Source: Prado023 sp963798745 (GTDB lineage Bacteria > Actinomycetota > Actinomycetes > S36-B12 > CAIYMF01). From it: a DNA stretch of 64,000 bases. Under the pieces are notes generated by a model. It was not told the origin of the DNA, searched no databases, and saw nothing but the letters and a program-made list of their open reading frames with translations. This document shows, piece after piece, positions 53,767 through 62,887 of this stretch. The stretch covers positions 248,001 to 312,000 of the forward strand of contig CAWCUF010000003.1 in NCBI GenBank assembly GCA_963798745.1. The letters run 5' to 3'. A program made the translations under genes and the position numbers. Each line of letters begins with the position of its first letter. Position 1 is the stretch's first letter.

Positions 53767-54257
53767 GACGCGTCCGCCTTCTGCTCGGAGAGCCTCGCCT
53801 GCAGGGCGGCGTGCACCGTGGGTGGGATCAGGCCGTCGACGTCCCCGCCATAGGTCGCCACCTCCTTGACCAGCGCGGACGAGAGGTAGGAGTACACCGG
53901 GTTGGTGGTGATGAACAGCGTCTCCACCCCGGCCAGCCCGAAGTTCATCTGGGCCATCTGCAACTCGTAGTCGAAGTCGGTGATCGCCCGCAGCCCCTTC
54001 ACGATGGCGCTGATGTCGTGCTCGCGGCAGTAGTCGACCAGCAGGCCGTGGAAGCTGTCGATGCGGATGTTGGGCACATCGGCCAGCTCGCCGCCGAGCA
54101 GTGCGATGCGCTCCTCGACGGTGAACATCGAGGTCTTGCGCTTGTTGACCAGCACCGCGACCGTGACCTCGTCGAACTGGGCCGCCGCCCGCTTGAAGAC
54201 ATCGAGATGGCCGTTGTGGACCGGATCGAAGGATCCCGGGCAAACCGCTCTGCGCAT
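53763..54257 (-). CDS. coaD: Phosphopantetheine adenylyltransferase
   Basis: 164 residues. CoA biosynthesis, penultimate step. Motifs: CPGSFDPVHNGHLDVFKRAA (HxGH nucleotidyltransferase motif), KRKTSMFTVEERI, VKGLRAITDFDYELQMAQMN and NPVYSYLSSALVKEVA. The ATG at 54257 overlaps the rsmD TGA by 1 bp. Length and start are typical. Confidence 0.97.
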   Translation of the reverse strand: MRRAVCPGSFDPVHNGHLDVFKRAAAQFDEVTVAVLVNKRKTSMFTVEERIALLGGELADVPNIRIDSFHGLLVDYCREHDISAIVKGLRAITDFDYELQMAQMNFGLAGVETLFITTNPVYSYLSSALVKEVATYGGDVDGLIPPTVHAALQARLSEQKADAS

Positions 54258-54826
54258 CAGTGGTCCTCTCCATCGGGCGCGCCCCGACCGTACCAAAGGC
54301 AGGTCGATCCGTAGCTCGACTCGCGAAGGGCCGAGAGACCCGCTGGCCACCGGAACTGTCCACCTCGCGCCGCGCGCTCCACCAGCACGAGCCCTCCAGG
54401 GGCCAGCCAGCCTGCTGTGAGCCGCGCGAGGAACGCCTCGACCTCGTCGGCCGGCATCGCGTAGGGAGGGTCGGCCAGCACCAGGTCGACCGGCTGCGCA
54501 GGCCCAGCGAGGAAGGCCTGCACCGACCGGGTGATGACCTGCACACCCGGCACCCCCACGGTGGTTGCGTTCGCCCTGGCCACAGCGGCAGCGGCCCGGT
54601 CGCGCTCGACGAGCACGACCTGGGTCGCCCCGCGGCTGGCCGCTTCGAGGCCCAGCGCCCCCGATCCGGCGAACAGGTCCAACACGTGGGTGCCGGCGAA
54701 TCCACCGAGCACGTGGTCGAGGCTGGCGAACATCGCCTCGCGGACCCGGTCGGTGGTCGGCCGCGCGGCGCCGGCGGGCACCGCGATGCGCCGCCCGCGA
54801 GCGACCCCGGAGATGATCCGCGGCAC
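54257..54826 (-). CDS. rsmD: 16S rRNA (guanine966-N2)-methyltransferase
   Basis: 189 residues. Methylates G966 in helix 31 of 16S rRNA. PRIISGVARGRRI at the N-terminus, SAM motif LDLFAGSGALGLEAASRG, and catalytic VLADPPYAMP. The start is GTG at 54826 with GGGAGGGA upstream. It overlaps coaD by 1 bp. Its usual upstream partner recG is separated here by a gene on the other strand, so rsmD-coaD-sepIVA needs its own promoter in 54827-54982. Confidence 0.95.
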   Translation of the reverse strand: MPRIISGVARGRRIAVPAGAARPTTDRVREAMFASLDHVLGGFAGTHVLDLFAGSGALGLEAASRGATQVVLVERDRAAAAVARANATTVGVPGVQVITRSVQAFLAGPAQPVDLVLADPPYAMPADEVEAFLARLTAGWLAPGGLVLVERAARGGQFRWPAGLSALRESSYGSTCLWYGRGAPDGEDH

Positions 54827-54982
54827 GGGTGGCTCCCTCCCCCACGCCCCGGGCAGGGATCGGGTGAGCGCGGTGCGCCCAGCATCCCAGATGCGGCTCG
54901 GGCGGACCGGGCGGGCGCACCGCGCTCGTGGCACGTGCGCAACAATCGAACCAGCACCACCAACCAGAGGAAGGGGTGCCCG

Positions 54983-56614
54983 ATGAGTCGCCGACTCGCC
55001 CAGCCCTACAAGCGCCATCCGGTCACCGAGGAGTACGACGCGATCGTGATCGGCTCGGGGATCGGTGGACTGGCCAGCGCCGCGATGCTGGCCAAGCACG
55101 GCGGCAAGAAGGTGCTGGTCCTCGAACGGCACTACACCCCCGGCGGCTACACGCACGTGTTCCGCCGCCCTGGCTACGACTGGGACGTCGGGGTGCACTA
55201 CGTCGGCGGGATGGAGCCCGGCTCGACGCTGCGCCGTCTGCTCGACGACATCAGCGACCCGCCGATCGAGTGGGCCGACATGGGCGAGATCTATGACCAG
55301 GTGATCATCGACGGTGATCACTACGACCTGCCCAAGGGTCGGCGCAACCTGCGTGACTACCTGGTGTCGAGGTTCCCGGATCAGGAGGCAGCCATCGACG
55401 GCTACTTCGACGCCGTCCGCTCGGCGATGTCCGGCTCGCTGACGTTCAACGCGGCCAAGACCCTGCCCGGGCCAGTGGCGGCGGTCGCCGGACCGTTGAT
55501 GCGCCGCGACTTCCTGAAGTGGTCGGATCGGACCACCCGCGAGGTGCTCGAGGAGCTGACCGACGATCAGCGACTGATCGGTGTGCTGACCGCGCAGTTC
55601 GGTGACTACGGGTTGCCGCCGGCGCAGTCCAGCTTCGCGATGCACGCCCTGGTGGCCAGTCACTACTTCCGCGGCGGGTACTACCCGGTGGGCGGGTCCG
55701 CGGTGATCGCCGAATCGATCATCCCGGTCATCGAGGCGGCTGGTGGCATCGTGCTGATCAACGCCGAGGTCGGGCGGATCGTCGTCGAGAAAGGTCGCGC
55801 GGTCGGCGTCGAGATGGCCGCCGACCGGCACGTGATCCGGGCTCCCATCGTGATCAGCGACGCAGGAGTGGCGAACACGTTCGCCCGGCTGCTCGACCCG
55901 GAGCTCGCGCAGCGGGCGGGACTGCTCGAGGACCTGAGCAAGGTCGCGCCATCGATCGCACACCTGTGCCTCTACCTGGGCTTCGAGGAGACCGCCGAGG
56001 CGCTGGACCTGCCCGCGCACAACCTGTGGATCTACCCCGGGGAGGACCACGACGCCAACTTCGCGGCGAGCATCGCCCACCCCGAGGCCGAGCTGCCGAT
56101 GGTCTACGTCTCGTTCCCCGCGGCGAAGGACCCCGACTTCGAGCGCCGCAACCCCGGGCACGCGGCGATCGACGTCATCACGGCCGCGCCCTACGAGTGG
56201 TTCGAGCAATGGGCGGGCAGCCGTTGGAAGCACCGCGACGCCGAGTACGACGCGTTCAAGGAGTCGCTGGCCGACCGGATGCTCGAGGCGCTCTACCGGG
56301 AGCTGCCGCAGCTGCGCGGCAAGGTCGCCTTCCACGAGATCTCCACCCCGCTGACCACCGAGCACTTCGCCGGCTACGCCCGCGGCGAGCTGTACGGCAT
56401 CGACCACTCGCCGGCGCGGTTCCGCCAGGACTTCCTCAAGCCCACGACCCCGATCCCCGGGCTCTACCTGACGGGTCAGGACATCGTGACCTGCGGGGTG
56501 GCCGGAGCCCTGTTCGGCGGGGTCCTGACCGCCACGACCCTGATGCGCACCACGCTCCTGCCGGGGCTCGTGGGGTCAGCGGCCAAGCGGATGGTCCCGG
56601 CCCGGCTGCGGTGA
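54983..56614 (+). CDS. CrtI/phytoene-dehydrogenase-like FAD oxidoreductase
   Basis: 543 residues. N-terminal FAD fold YDAIVIGSGIGGLASAAMLAKHG, then VLVLERHYTPGGYTHVFRR and YDWDVGVHYVGG; C-terminal GLYLTGQDIVTCGVAGALFGG. This matches the retinol saturase / carotenoid desaturase superfamily of NAD(P)/FAD-dependent oxidoreductases. No other carotenoid genes are near, so the substrate is open; sterol, fatty acid or carotenoid ring systems are all possible. ATG 54983 has AGGAAGGGG upstream. It sits between recG and rsmD on the opposite strand. Confidence 0.87.
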   Translation: MSRRLAQPYKRHPVTEEYDAIVIGSGIGGLASAAMLAKHGGKKVLVLERHYTPGGYTHVFRRPGYDWDVGVHYVGGMEPGSTLRRLLDDISDPPIEWADMGEIYDQVIIDGDHYDLPKGRRNLRDYLVSRFPDQEAAIDGYFDAVRSAMSGSLTFNAAKTLPGPVAAVAGPLMRRDFLKWSDRTTREVLEELTDDQRLIGVLTAQFGDYGLPPAQSSFAMHALVASHYFRGGYYPVGGSAVIAESIIPVIEAAGGIVLINAEVGRIVVEKGRAVGVEMAADRHVIRAPIVISDAGVANTFARLLDPELAQRAGLLEDLSKVAPSIAHLCLYLGFEETAEALDLPAHNLWIYPGEDHDANFAASIAHPEAELPMVYVSFPAAKDPDFERRNPGHAAIDVITAAPYEWFEQWAGSRWKHRDAEYDAFKESLADRMLEALYRELPQLRGKVAFHEISTPLTTEHFAGYARGELYGIDHSPARFRQDFLKPTTPIPGLYLTGQDIVTCGVAGALFGGVLTATTLMRTTLLPGLVGSAAKRMVPARLR

Positions 56615-56655
56615 GGGTGGCCGGGCGCGGGTAGCGTCCGGGGCGGCAGGCCGGG

Positions 56656-58875
56656 TCAGGTCTTGTCGAGGAACTCGGCATGCTCCTCGTCGAACTCCCG
56701 GGCCAGGATCTCGGCGAGCACGGGGTGCGCGGACAGGTCAGGGTCCTGGGCCACCAGGCGGGTGGCCTCCTCGCGCGCGGCCAGGATCACGTCCTCGTGG
56801 TCGAGCACGGACAGCAGCCGCAGCGAGCGACGGACCCCGGACTGGGCTGCCCCGAGGACGTCCCCCTCACGTCGGGTGGCCAGGTCGAACCGGGAGAGCT
56901 CGAATCCGTCGTTGGTGGCGGCCACCGCGTCGATCCGCTCTCGGGCCGGGCTGTCCGCGGGCGCCTCGGTGACCAGCAGGCACAGCCCCGGGTGGCTGCC
57001 CCGACCGACGCGGCCACGCAGTTGGTGCAACTGCGAGACCCCGAACCGGTCGGCGTCCAGGACGATCATCAGCGTCGCGTTCGGGATGTCGACCCCCACC
57101 TCGATCACGGTGGTCGCGACCAGGACATCGATGCCGTCGGGGCGCGTGGGGTCGGCGAACCGGGCCATCACGTCGTCCTTCTCGGCCCCGGTGAGCCGGC
57201 CGGTGAGTGCCGCCAGGCGCAGACCGGTCAGCGGCCCGGTCGTGAGGTGCGCCAGCACCGTCTCGACCGCCGCACTGGGTCGGGGGGCGGCTGCGGATCC
57301 CTGGCCCAGTGCCTCGAAGAGGTCCTCGTCGACCGGCTCCTGGGCTCCTGCCTCCTCGGTGGCCGGGTCGATCCGCGGGCACACCACGTACACCTGCCGA
57401 CCCGCAGCCACCTCCTCACGGACCCGCTCCCAGGCCCTGGCCAGGAAGGCGGGGCGCTCCAGCGCCGGCACCACGTGTGTGACCAGCGGACTGCGCCCGG
57501 CGGGCAGCTCGCGCAGGGTGGACGTCTCGAGGTCGCCGAACACCGTCATCGCGACGGTGCGCGGGATCGGGGTGGCCGTCATCACCAGGGTGTGCGCTCG
57601 CGTGGACTCGCCGGCCTTCGCGCCGAGCGCGGCCCGCTGCTCGACGCCGAACCGGTGCTGCTCATCGACCACGACCAGGCCCAGGTCGGCGAACTGCACG
57701 CGCTCCTCGAGCAGGGCGTGGGTCCCCACGACGATCCCCGCACTGCCGCTGGCCGCCTCCAGCAGCGCCCCGCGGCGCGCCGCCGCACCCATCGACCCGG
57801 TCACCAGGGCCACCCGAGTGGCCTCCGCCGAGCCGCCGAGCATGCCGCCCTGGGCCAACGGCCCGAGCAGTGCCGAGATGCTGCGGGCATGCTGGGCGGC
57901 CAACACCTCGGTGGGCGCGAGCAGCGCGGCCTGGCCACCGGAGTCGATCACCCGCAGCATCGCGCGCAACGCCACGACGGTCTTGCCCGAACCCACCTCG
58001 CCCTGCAGCAACCGGTGCATCGGGTGGCGCTCAGCCAGTTCGGCGTCCAGGACCGCACCGACCTCGCGCTGGCCGTCGGTGAGCGTGAACGCCAGCGCAG
58101 CGTCGAAGGCGTCGCGCAGCCCGTGCCTGCGTCCGGGCCTGGGCGTGGCCGGGGATGCGAGCGCGGCGGCCCGGCGCTGGGCGAGCACCACCTGGACGCC
58201 GAACGCCTCGTCCCAGCGCAGCCGCGCCTGGGCCTTGGCCACCTGGGCGCGATCGAGCGGGCGGTGGATCCACTCCAGCGCGGTCCGGCGATCGATCACC
58301 CCGGCTCGGGCCCGCAGGTCCGCGTCCAGCGGGTCGGGCCACGTGTCGGCGATGGGCAGCGCGGTCTGCACCGCCTTGGCGATCTCCCAGCTGTTGGCCT
58401 TCTCGCCGGCCGGGTAGACCGGGATCAGCCGGCCCGCATACTCAGCGGCGCTCTCGTCGGCGCCCTGCTCGTCGACGAACTCCTTCTCCGGGTGCAGGAG
58501 CTGGCGCTGGCCCTTGAACAGCCCGACGGTGCCGGCGAACAGCCCGAGCCGACCGACCCGGAAGTCGCGCTCGATCCAGTCGGAGTTGAAGTAGGTCAGC
58601 GTGAGCTGGCCGGTGCCGTCGCTGACCGCGACCTCGGTGATGCTGCGGCGACGGCGCTGGCCGGGCCGGTTGGGCAGCGTCCGCGATCTCACCGACGCCA
58701 CCCGGGCCAGGACAGTGACCCGCTCGCCGACCTTCAACGAGCCCAGGTCGGTGAGCTCCCCACGTTCGGCGTACCTGCGTGGGTAGTGGGCGATCAACTC
58801 CTCGACCGTCGTGATGCCCAGGGTCGCCAGCCGCTTGGCGGCCACACCGCCGACGGCGCCGACCAGCTTCGTCAC
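56656..58875 (-). CDS. recG: ATP-dependent DNA helicase RecG
   Basis: 739 residues. Wedge/OB domain (about 55-140, VTVLARVASVRSRTL, then GQLTLTYFNSDW), helicase motifs I GEVGSGKT, II VVDEQHRFGVEQR, III MTATPIPRT, VI QLRGRVGRGSHPG, and the C-terminal TRVG-type region (ELSRFDLATRREGDVLG). It rescues stalled forks and branch-migrates Holliday junctions. The start is GTG at 58875, 11 bp after fakA. Slightly longer than E. coli RecG. Confidence 0.97.
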   Translation of the reverse strand: MTKLVGAVGGVAAKRLATLGITTVEELIAHYPRRYAERGELTDLGSLKVGERVTVLARVASVRSRTLPNRPGQRRRRSITEVAVSDGTGQLTLTYFNSDWIERDFRVGRLGLFAGTVGLFKGQRQLLHPEKEFVDEQGADESAAEYAGRLIPVYPAGEKANSWEIAKAVQTALPIADTWPDPLDADLRARAGVIDRRTALEWIHRPLDRAQVAKAQARLRWDEAFGVQVVLAQRRAAALASPATPRPGRRHGLRDAFDAALAFTLTDGQREVGAVLDAELAERHPMHRLLQGEVGSGKTVVALRAMLRVIDSGGQAALLAPTEVLAAQHARSISALLGPLAQGGMLGGSAEATRVALVTGSMGAAARRGALLEAASGSAGIVVGTHALLEERVQFADLGLVVVDEQHRFGVEQRAALGAKAGESTRAHTLVMTATPIPRTVAMTVFGDLETSTLRELPAGRSPLVTHVVPALERPAFLARAWERVREEVAAGRQVYVVCPRIDPATEEAGAQEPVDEDLFEALGQGSAAAPRPSAAVETVLAHLTTGPLTGLRLAALTGRLTGAEKDDVMARFADPTRPDGIDVLVATTVIEVGVDIPNATLMIVLDADRFGVSQLHQLRGRVGRGSHPGLCLLVTEAPADSPARERIDAVAATNDGFELSRFDLATRREGDVLGAAQSGVRRSLRLLSVLDHEDVILAAREEATRLVAQDPDLSAHPVLAEILAREFDEEHAEFLDKT

Positions 58876-58886
58876 CGACGCCCCAC

Positions 58887-60509
58887 CTACTCGACGCCGA
58901 TGATCGCGTGCCAGCGCGGCTGGCCACCCTCGTAGCCCACGACTTCGACGCCCGGATGGGTACGGTCGACCCAGGCCTCGATCCGCTCGAGCAGGTCCGC
59001 GGGCGCTTCGAGCCCCAGGACCACGGTGACCAGCTCCGCGCCGCCGCGGCCCAGCATCCGGGTCAGGACCTGCTCGGCCACCTCGTGCACGTCGGTCCCG
59101 ATCGCCAGGATGTCGCCACCGATCACCCCGAGCTCGTCGCCCACCTGACAGGTCCCCGCAGTCGTCATCGCCTCACGCACGGCAGTGGTCAGCCCCGCGT
59201 ACTGGGTGGCCGAGGAAGCTCGTGTCATCGCGACCACGTCGTCGTCGAAGGCCTCGGACGAGTCGTGCACGGCCACCGCGGACAGCGACTGCACGATCGA
59301 CCTGGTCGGGATGACGGCCACCCGGTGGCCGGTGTCGCGCGCGGCTATGGCGGCGGCCTCGGCGACCGGCTGTGAGTCCTTGTCCCCGGGCAGCAGGACG
59401 ACCTCCCGCGCGGTTGTGGCCTCGATGCCGGCCAGCATCTCCGCGGTGGAGGGCCGGCCCAGCTCGGGTGCGCGCACCACGGTGACGCCGCTGGCCTCCA
59501 GCAGGTCGGCCACCCCCGCCCCGTGGGCGACCACCACCAGGGCGCGGCCAGTTGGTTGCGCGCCGGCGTCCACCACCGCAGCCAGATAGGTGATGCGGAT
59601 CCGGTGCGGTGTCCCGATGGCCATCGCGGCCTCGATCGCGGCGCCGGCGTCGTCGACATGGACGTGGACGTTCCACAGCCCATCGCCACCCACGACCACC
59701 AGTGAGTCGCCGAGCCCGGCCAGACGCGCCTTGAAGCCGGCGATGGCCTCGTCCTGCGCGTCGAGCAGGTGCATGACCTCGTAGGCCGGGCCGCCGTAGC
59801 CGTGCAACGTGTGTTCGGCATCGGTCAGCGAGTCCGGCTCCGGAGCCAGCCGGGCGAACTCCGGCAACTCCCGATGGACCCCGGAGACGACCTCGAGCAG
59901 CGCATCGGTGAGCACCACGTACCCGCGACCGCCGGCGTCGACCACCCCGGCCCGACGCAGGGCCTCGAGCTGTTCGGTGGTCTCGGACAGCGCAGTCCGC
60001 GCCGCCTGGGCCGCGGCCTGGGTCACGGCCAGCAGCTCGCCGCTGGTCTCGTCGGCGGCCGCCTGGGCGGCTTCCGCCGCGACTCGGGCCACCGTGAGGA
60101 TGGTGCCCTCCTTCGGGCTGGACACTGCGCTGTAGGCACCGGCCGAGGCCTCGCTGAGCGCGTCGGCCAGCCACTGGCCGTCCAGCGGCGTGTCCCCGGC
60201 CCGTAGCCGCGCCGCCGACAGGCCGCGCACGATCTCACTGAAGATGACCCCGGAGTTGCCTCGGGCACCCAGGAGCATGCCGCGAGCAAGCGCAGGCAAC
60301 TTCCCGTCCCTGGCCGTCGGGGCGTCCGGGCCGGCCGCGACCATCGCCTCGACGCCTGCCTCGAGGGTGAGGTACATGTTGGTGCCGGTGTCCCCATCCG
60401 GGACCGGGAACACGTTCAGCGCGTCGATGGCCCGGCGGTGGGTGCGCATCCCCTCGAGGGTCACCACCGCCCACTGCGCGAGCGTGTCCACATCCAGCAG
60501 CGTGTGCAT
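58887..60509 (-). CDS. fakA: DAK2/DegV-type fatty acid kinase subunit FakA
   Basis: 540 residues. The N-terminal DhaL domain has the ADP-Mg motif NVFPVPDGDTGTNM (Asp38, Asp40) and MLLGARGNSGVIFSEIVRG. A middle domain contains GRGYVVLTDALLEV, and the DegV-like C-terminal part has GDKDSQPVAEAA and VVAMTRASSATQ. In firmicutes FakA phosphorylates fatty acids carried by FakB; a FakB is not encoded here. The ATG at 60509 has GAGGAGG. A -10 TACCCT (60533-60538, minus strand) lies upstream. It precedes recG as in other actinobacteria and diverges from rpmB. Confidence 0.9.
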   Translation of the reverse strand: MHTLLDVDTLAQWAVVTLEGMRTHRRAIDALNVFPVPDGDTGTNMYLTLEAGVEAMVAAGPDAPTARDGKLPALARGMLLGARGNSGVIFSEIVRGLSAARLRAGDTPLDGQWLADALSEASAGAYSAVSSPKEGTILTVARVAAEAAQAAADETSGELLAVTQAAAQAARTALSETTEQLEALRRAGVVDAGGRGYVVLTDALLEVVSGVHRELPEFARLAPEPDSLTDAEHTLHGYGGPAYEVMHLLDAQDEAIAGFKARLAGLGDSLVVVGGDGLWNVHVHVDDAGAAIEAAMAIGTPHRIRITYLAAVVDAGAQPTGRALVVVAHGAGVADLLEASGVTVVRAPELGRPSTAEMLAGIEATTAREVVLLPGDKDSQPVAEAAAIAARDTGHRVAVIPTRSIVQSLSAVAVHDSSEAFDDDVVAMTRASSATQYAGLTTAVREAMTTAGTCQVGDELGVIGGDILAIGTDVHEVAEQVLTRMLGRGGAELVTVVLGLEAPADLLERIEAWVDRTHPGVEVVGYEGGQPRWHAIIGVE

Positions 60510-60591
60510 GGCCCTCCTCGGTCGTCGGGCCTAGGGTAGTGGGGCCGGTGCAGTGGTGGCGGGTGCGAGCGCCCTGGGCGCGCGCCGCGAT

Positions 60592-60621
60592 TTGGGTGGC
60601 ACCGGCCGAGTCGGATATCAT
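60592..60621 (+). promoter_or_regulatory. rpmB promoter
   Basis: TTGGGT (60592-60597) and TATCAT (60616-60621) separated by 18 bp form a good housekeeping-sigma promoter. The predicted start of transcription near 60628 gives a leader of about 65 nt before rpmB. Confidence 0.65.
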
Positions 60622-60692
60622 CGGTCGCACTTATGGTCGCCGGTCGTCCGGCCCGCGGCACTTGCATCCACCCCCTGGAACTGGAGTACGAC

Positions 60693-60881
60693 ATGGCTGC
60701 CAACTGCGACGTCTGCGGCAAGGGCCCCGGTTTCGGCCACAGCATCTCGCACTCCCACCGGCGCACCAAGCGGCGCTGGAACCCCAACATCCAGTCGGTG
60801 CGCACGGTCACGGCCGGGACGCCGAAGCGGGTCAAGGTGTGCACCTCGTGCCTGAAGGCCGGCAAGGTCACCCGCGGCTGA
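60693..60881 (+). CDS. rpmB: Ribosomal protein L28
   Basis: 62 residues, zinc-binding form: CDVCGKGPGFGHSISHSHRRTKRRW then VCTSCLKAGKV, giving two CxxC pairs. Start ATG with GGAG 7 nt upstream. It is transcribed alone, between divergent fakA and a terminator. Confidence 0.98.
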   Translation: MAANCDVCGKGPGFGHSISHSHRRTKRRWNPNIQSVRTVTAGTPKRVKVCTSCLKAGKVTRG

Positions 60882-60909
60882 TCCGCACCCAACCGAACGC
60901 AGCACGCGA

Positions 60910-60948
60910 ACAGGGCCCCGGCTCCCCTTGTGGGAGGCGGGGCCCTGT
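60910..60948 (+). terminator. Terminator hairpin after rpmB
   Basis: ACAGGGCCCCG (60910-60920) pairs perfectly with CGGGGCCCTGT (60938-60948); part of the 17-nt loop can pair further. Located 28 bp after the rpmB stop, convergent with thiL. Confidence 0.8.
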
Positions 60949-61014
60949 CATGTGTGGGCCGCGTGATGCGTGGTGCGTCGCGGGCCCGCGGTGCTGGGCT
61001 CACGCGGGCCGGAT

Positions 61015-62001
61015 CTACCCGGCGAAGTGATCGTGCCCGCCGTGGCCGCGCGGCACCCGCCCGGCCACGGTGACGCCCGGGGCGTCGAGCACCTCGACGT
61101 CGGCCACCTCGGACACGGTTCCGATCACGGTGAACCCCTCGGGCAGGTCGGTCTCGGGCCCGAAGGTCGCGGCGACCGCATGGTCCTCGCCACCGGTGAG
61201 CACCCAGACCAGCGGGTCGGCGTTGAACGCCGCGGCCGCATCGGCCACCGGCTCGGCCACGACGAGGCGGGTCGGGTCGATCTCGATGGCCACCGCCGAG
61301 GCGCGGGCCAGGTGTCCGAGGTCGGCGACCAGGCCGTCGCTGACGTCGATCATCGCCGATGCCCCGCCCACCGCGGCCGCGGCGGCGGCGGCATACGGCG
61401 GCTCGGGTCGCCGGTGGGCGTCGACCAGCGCACGGGGTGTCCGGAAACCCCGGGACAGGATCGACAGGCCGGCAGCGGCCCAGCCCAGCCGACCGGCCAC
61501 CGCCACCTGGTCACCGGGGCGCGCGCCACTGCGCAGCACCGGCGCGCTGCCGGTCAACTCCCCCAGCGCACTGACCGAGATCACCACCCGGTCGCTGCGC
61601 ACGAGGTCGCCGCCGACGATCGTCGCCCCCTGGTCCTCAGCCTCGGCACGCAGGCCCGCGTAGAGGTCGGTGACCCAGTGCACCGGCAACTCGTGGGGCA
61701 ACCCGAGCGCGACCACCAGGGCGGTCGTGCGGGCTCCCATCACCGCGATGTCGATGAGGTTCTGGGCAGCAGCCCGGGCACCGATGTCGGCTGCGGTGGA
61801 CCAGTCGCGGCGGAAGTGCCGACCCTCCACGAGCATGTCGGTGCTGACCACGATCCGGCTGCCGCTGATCTCCACCACAGCCGCGTCGTCGCCGATGCCG
61901 ACGCGGACCCCGACGCCGGCATGCCCGGCCAGGGCCGCTTCGATCCGCGCGATCAGACCGAACTCCCCCACGTCGCTGATCAGCTCGCCCGTGCCCGTCA
62001 T
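61015..62001 (-). CDS. thiL: Thiamine-monophosphate kinase
   Basis: 328 residues, PurM-like fold. Makes thiamine diphosphate from the monophosphate. Motifs: VGIGDDAAVVE, STDMLVEGRHFRRDWSTAADIGARAAAQNLIDIAVMG (core DWSTAADIGARAAAQNLID), IVGGDLVRSD, MIDVSDGLVADLGHLAR, WVLTGGEDHAVAATF. The end HGGHDHFAG is a common ThiL finish. It is divergent from the Lrp-domain gene and probably monocistronic. Confidence 0.96.
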   Translation of the reverse strand: MTGTGELISDVGEFGLIARIEAALAGHAGVGVRVGIGDDAAVVEISGSRIVVSTDMLVEGRHFRRDWSTAADIGARAAAQNLIDIAVMGARTTALVVALGLPHELPVHWVTDLYAGLRAEAEDQGATIVGGDLVRSDRVVISVSALGELTGSAPVLRSGARPGDQVAVAGRLGWAAAGLSILSRGFRTPRALVDAHRRPEPPYAAAAAAAVGGASAMIDVSDGLVADLGHLARASAVAIEIDPTRLVVAEPVADAAAAFNADPLVWVLTGGEDHAVAATFGPETDLPEGFTVIGTVSEVADVEVLDAPGVTVAGRVPRGHGGHDHFAG

Positions 62002-62105
62002 CGCTGTCCTCCCACTGCGCCGCCCCGCCCACCGTCAAGGGCGCCACGCTAGTCTGAACCCAGTGCTCCCCGGTACCCGGGTGGCCCCGACGGAAGGCCC
62101 GCATC

Positions 62106-62339
62106 ATGGTGCATGCCTACATCCTGATCCAGACCGAGGTGGGCAAGGCGCCGTCGGTGGTGGCCGAGGTCGGCGCCATCGAGGGCGTGACCATCGCCCA
62201 CGACGTGACTGGTCCCTACGACGTGATCGTGCAGGCACAGGCCGGGTCGATCGACGACCTCGGGCGGCTCGTGGTGGCCAGCATCCAGAAGGTGCCCGGC
62301 ATCACCCGGACCCTGACCTGCCCAGTGGTCAACCTCTGA
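62106..62339 (+). CDS. Stand-alone Lrp/AsnC ligand-binding (RAM) domain protein
   Basis: 77 residues: only the alpha-beta effector domain (MVHAYILIQTEVGKAPSVV, TGPYDVIVQAQAGSIDDLGRLV, VPGITRTLTCPVVNL) with no helix-turn-helix. Such single-domain Lrp proteins form octamers or decamers and may bind amino acids or act as partners of full Lrp proteins. ATG 62106 has GGAAGG upstream, and a -10 TAGTCT lies at 62050-62055. This gene beside thiL is typical for actinobacteria. Its target is unknown. Confidence 0.88.
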   Translation: MVHAYILIQTEVGKAPSVVAEVGAIEGVTIAHDVTGPYDVIVQAQAGSIDDLGRLVVASIQKVPGITRTLTCPVVNL

Positions 62340-62374
62340 GGCCTGCCCCGCGCGCGTCCGCGCGGCGGGCCCTC

Positions 62375-62812
62375 GTGGCGAGCGCCGCCCTCTGTGGGGC
62401 GACCCTGCTCGGCTGCGCGCGACCCGTGGCCGTCGAGCCGCCGCCCACTGCGCCGCCCGACGTCGTGGCGCTCTGCACGGCGTTCGGCGCTGCTCTGCCC
62501 CAGGAGCTGTCCACCGTGGGCGAGCGCCGCGAGGTCACCCCCGACTCGCCGCTGACCGCCGCCTACGGCGACCCACCGGTGGGCGTGCGCTGTGGCGTGC
62601 CGGAGCCGGGCGCGCTGACCGCCGACGCACTGCTGGTGACCGTGGACGACATCGACTGGTTCGCCGAGGAGCTGTCAGCCGGATGGCGCCTGACGACCGT
62701 GGGGCGCACACCGGCCATCGAGATCACTGTCGATGAGGTGCATGGCCCTGCGCCCTCGGTCGCCGCAGACCTCACCGCAGCGATCTCCGCGACGATCCCC
62801 GCCGCGAACTGA
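62375..62812 (+). CDS. DUF3515 family lipoprotein
   Basis: 145 residues from GTG 62375, ending at a TGA. The DUF3515 pattern is visible: VVALCTAFGAALPQEL, AYGDPPVGVRCGVPEP (paired Cys), DDIDWFAEE and TVGRTPAIEITV. A lipobox LLGC is present, but from GTG the signal peptide has no basic residues. If translation began at an upstream CTG (62336), which overlaps the Lrp-gene stop, the N-terminus would be RPAPRASARRALVASAALC, a normal signal peptide. The true start is therefore uncertain. Known family role: none assigned. Confidence 0.75.
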   Translation: MASAALCGATLLGCARPVAVEPPPTAPPDVVALCTAFGAALPQELSTVGERREVTPDSPLTAAYGDPPVGVRCGVPEPGALTADALLVTVDDIDWFAEELSAGWRLTTVGRTPAIEITVDEVHGPAPSVAADLTAAISATIPAAN

Positions 62813-62824
62813 CCCGCACCTCTT

Positions 62825-62875
62825 GTTGCTGTGCACGGAATCGACCAGCCAGTCGTCGATTTCGTGCACACCAAC
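62825..62875. terminator. Bidirectional terminator between DUF3515 gene and ilvG-like gene
   Basis: Arms of 21 nt (62825-62845 and 62855-62875) around a 9-nt loop form 20 pairs with a single C-C mismatch and one G-U. It fills most of the 75-bp gap between the two convergent genes. Confidence 0.8.
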
Positions 62876-62887
62876 GAGTGTGGCGGC

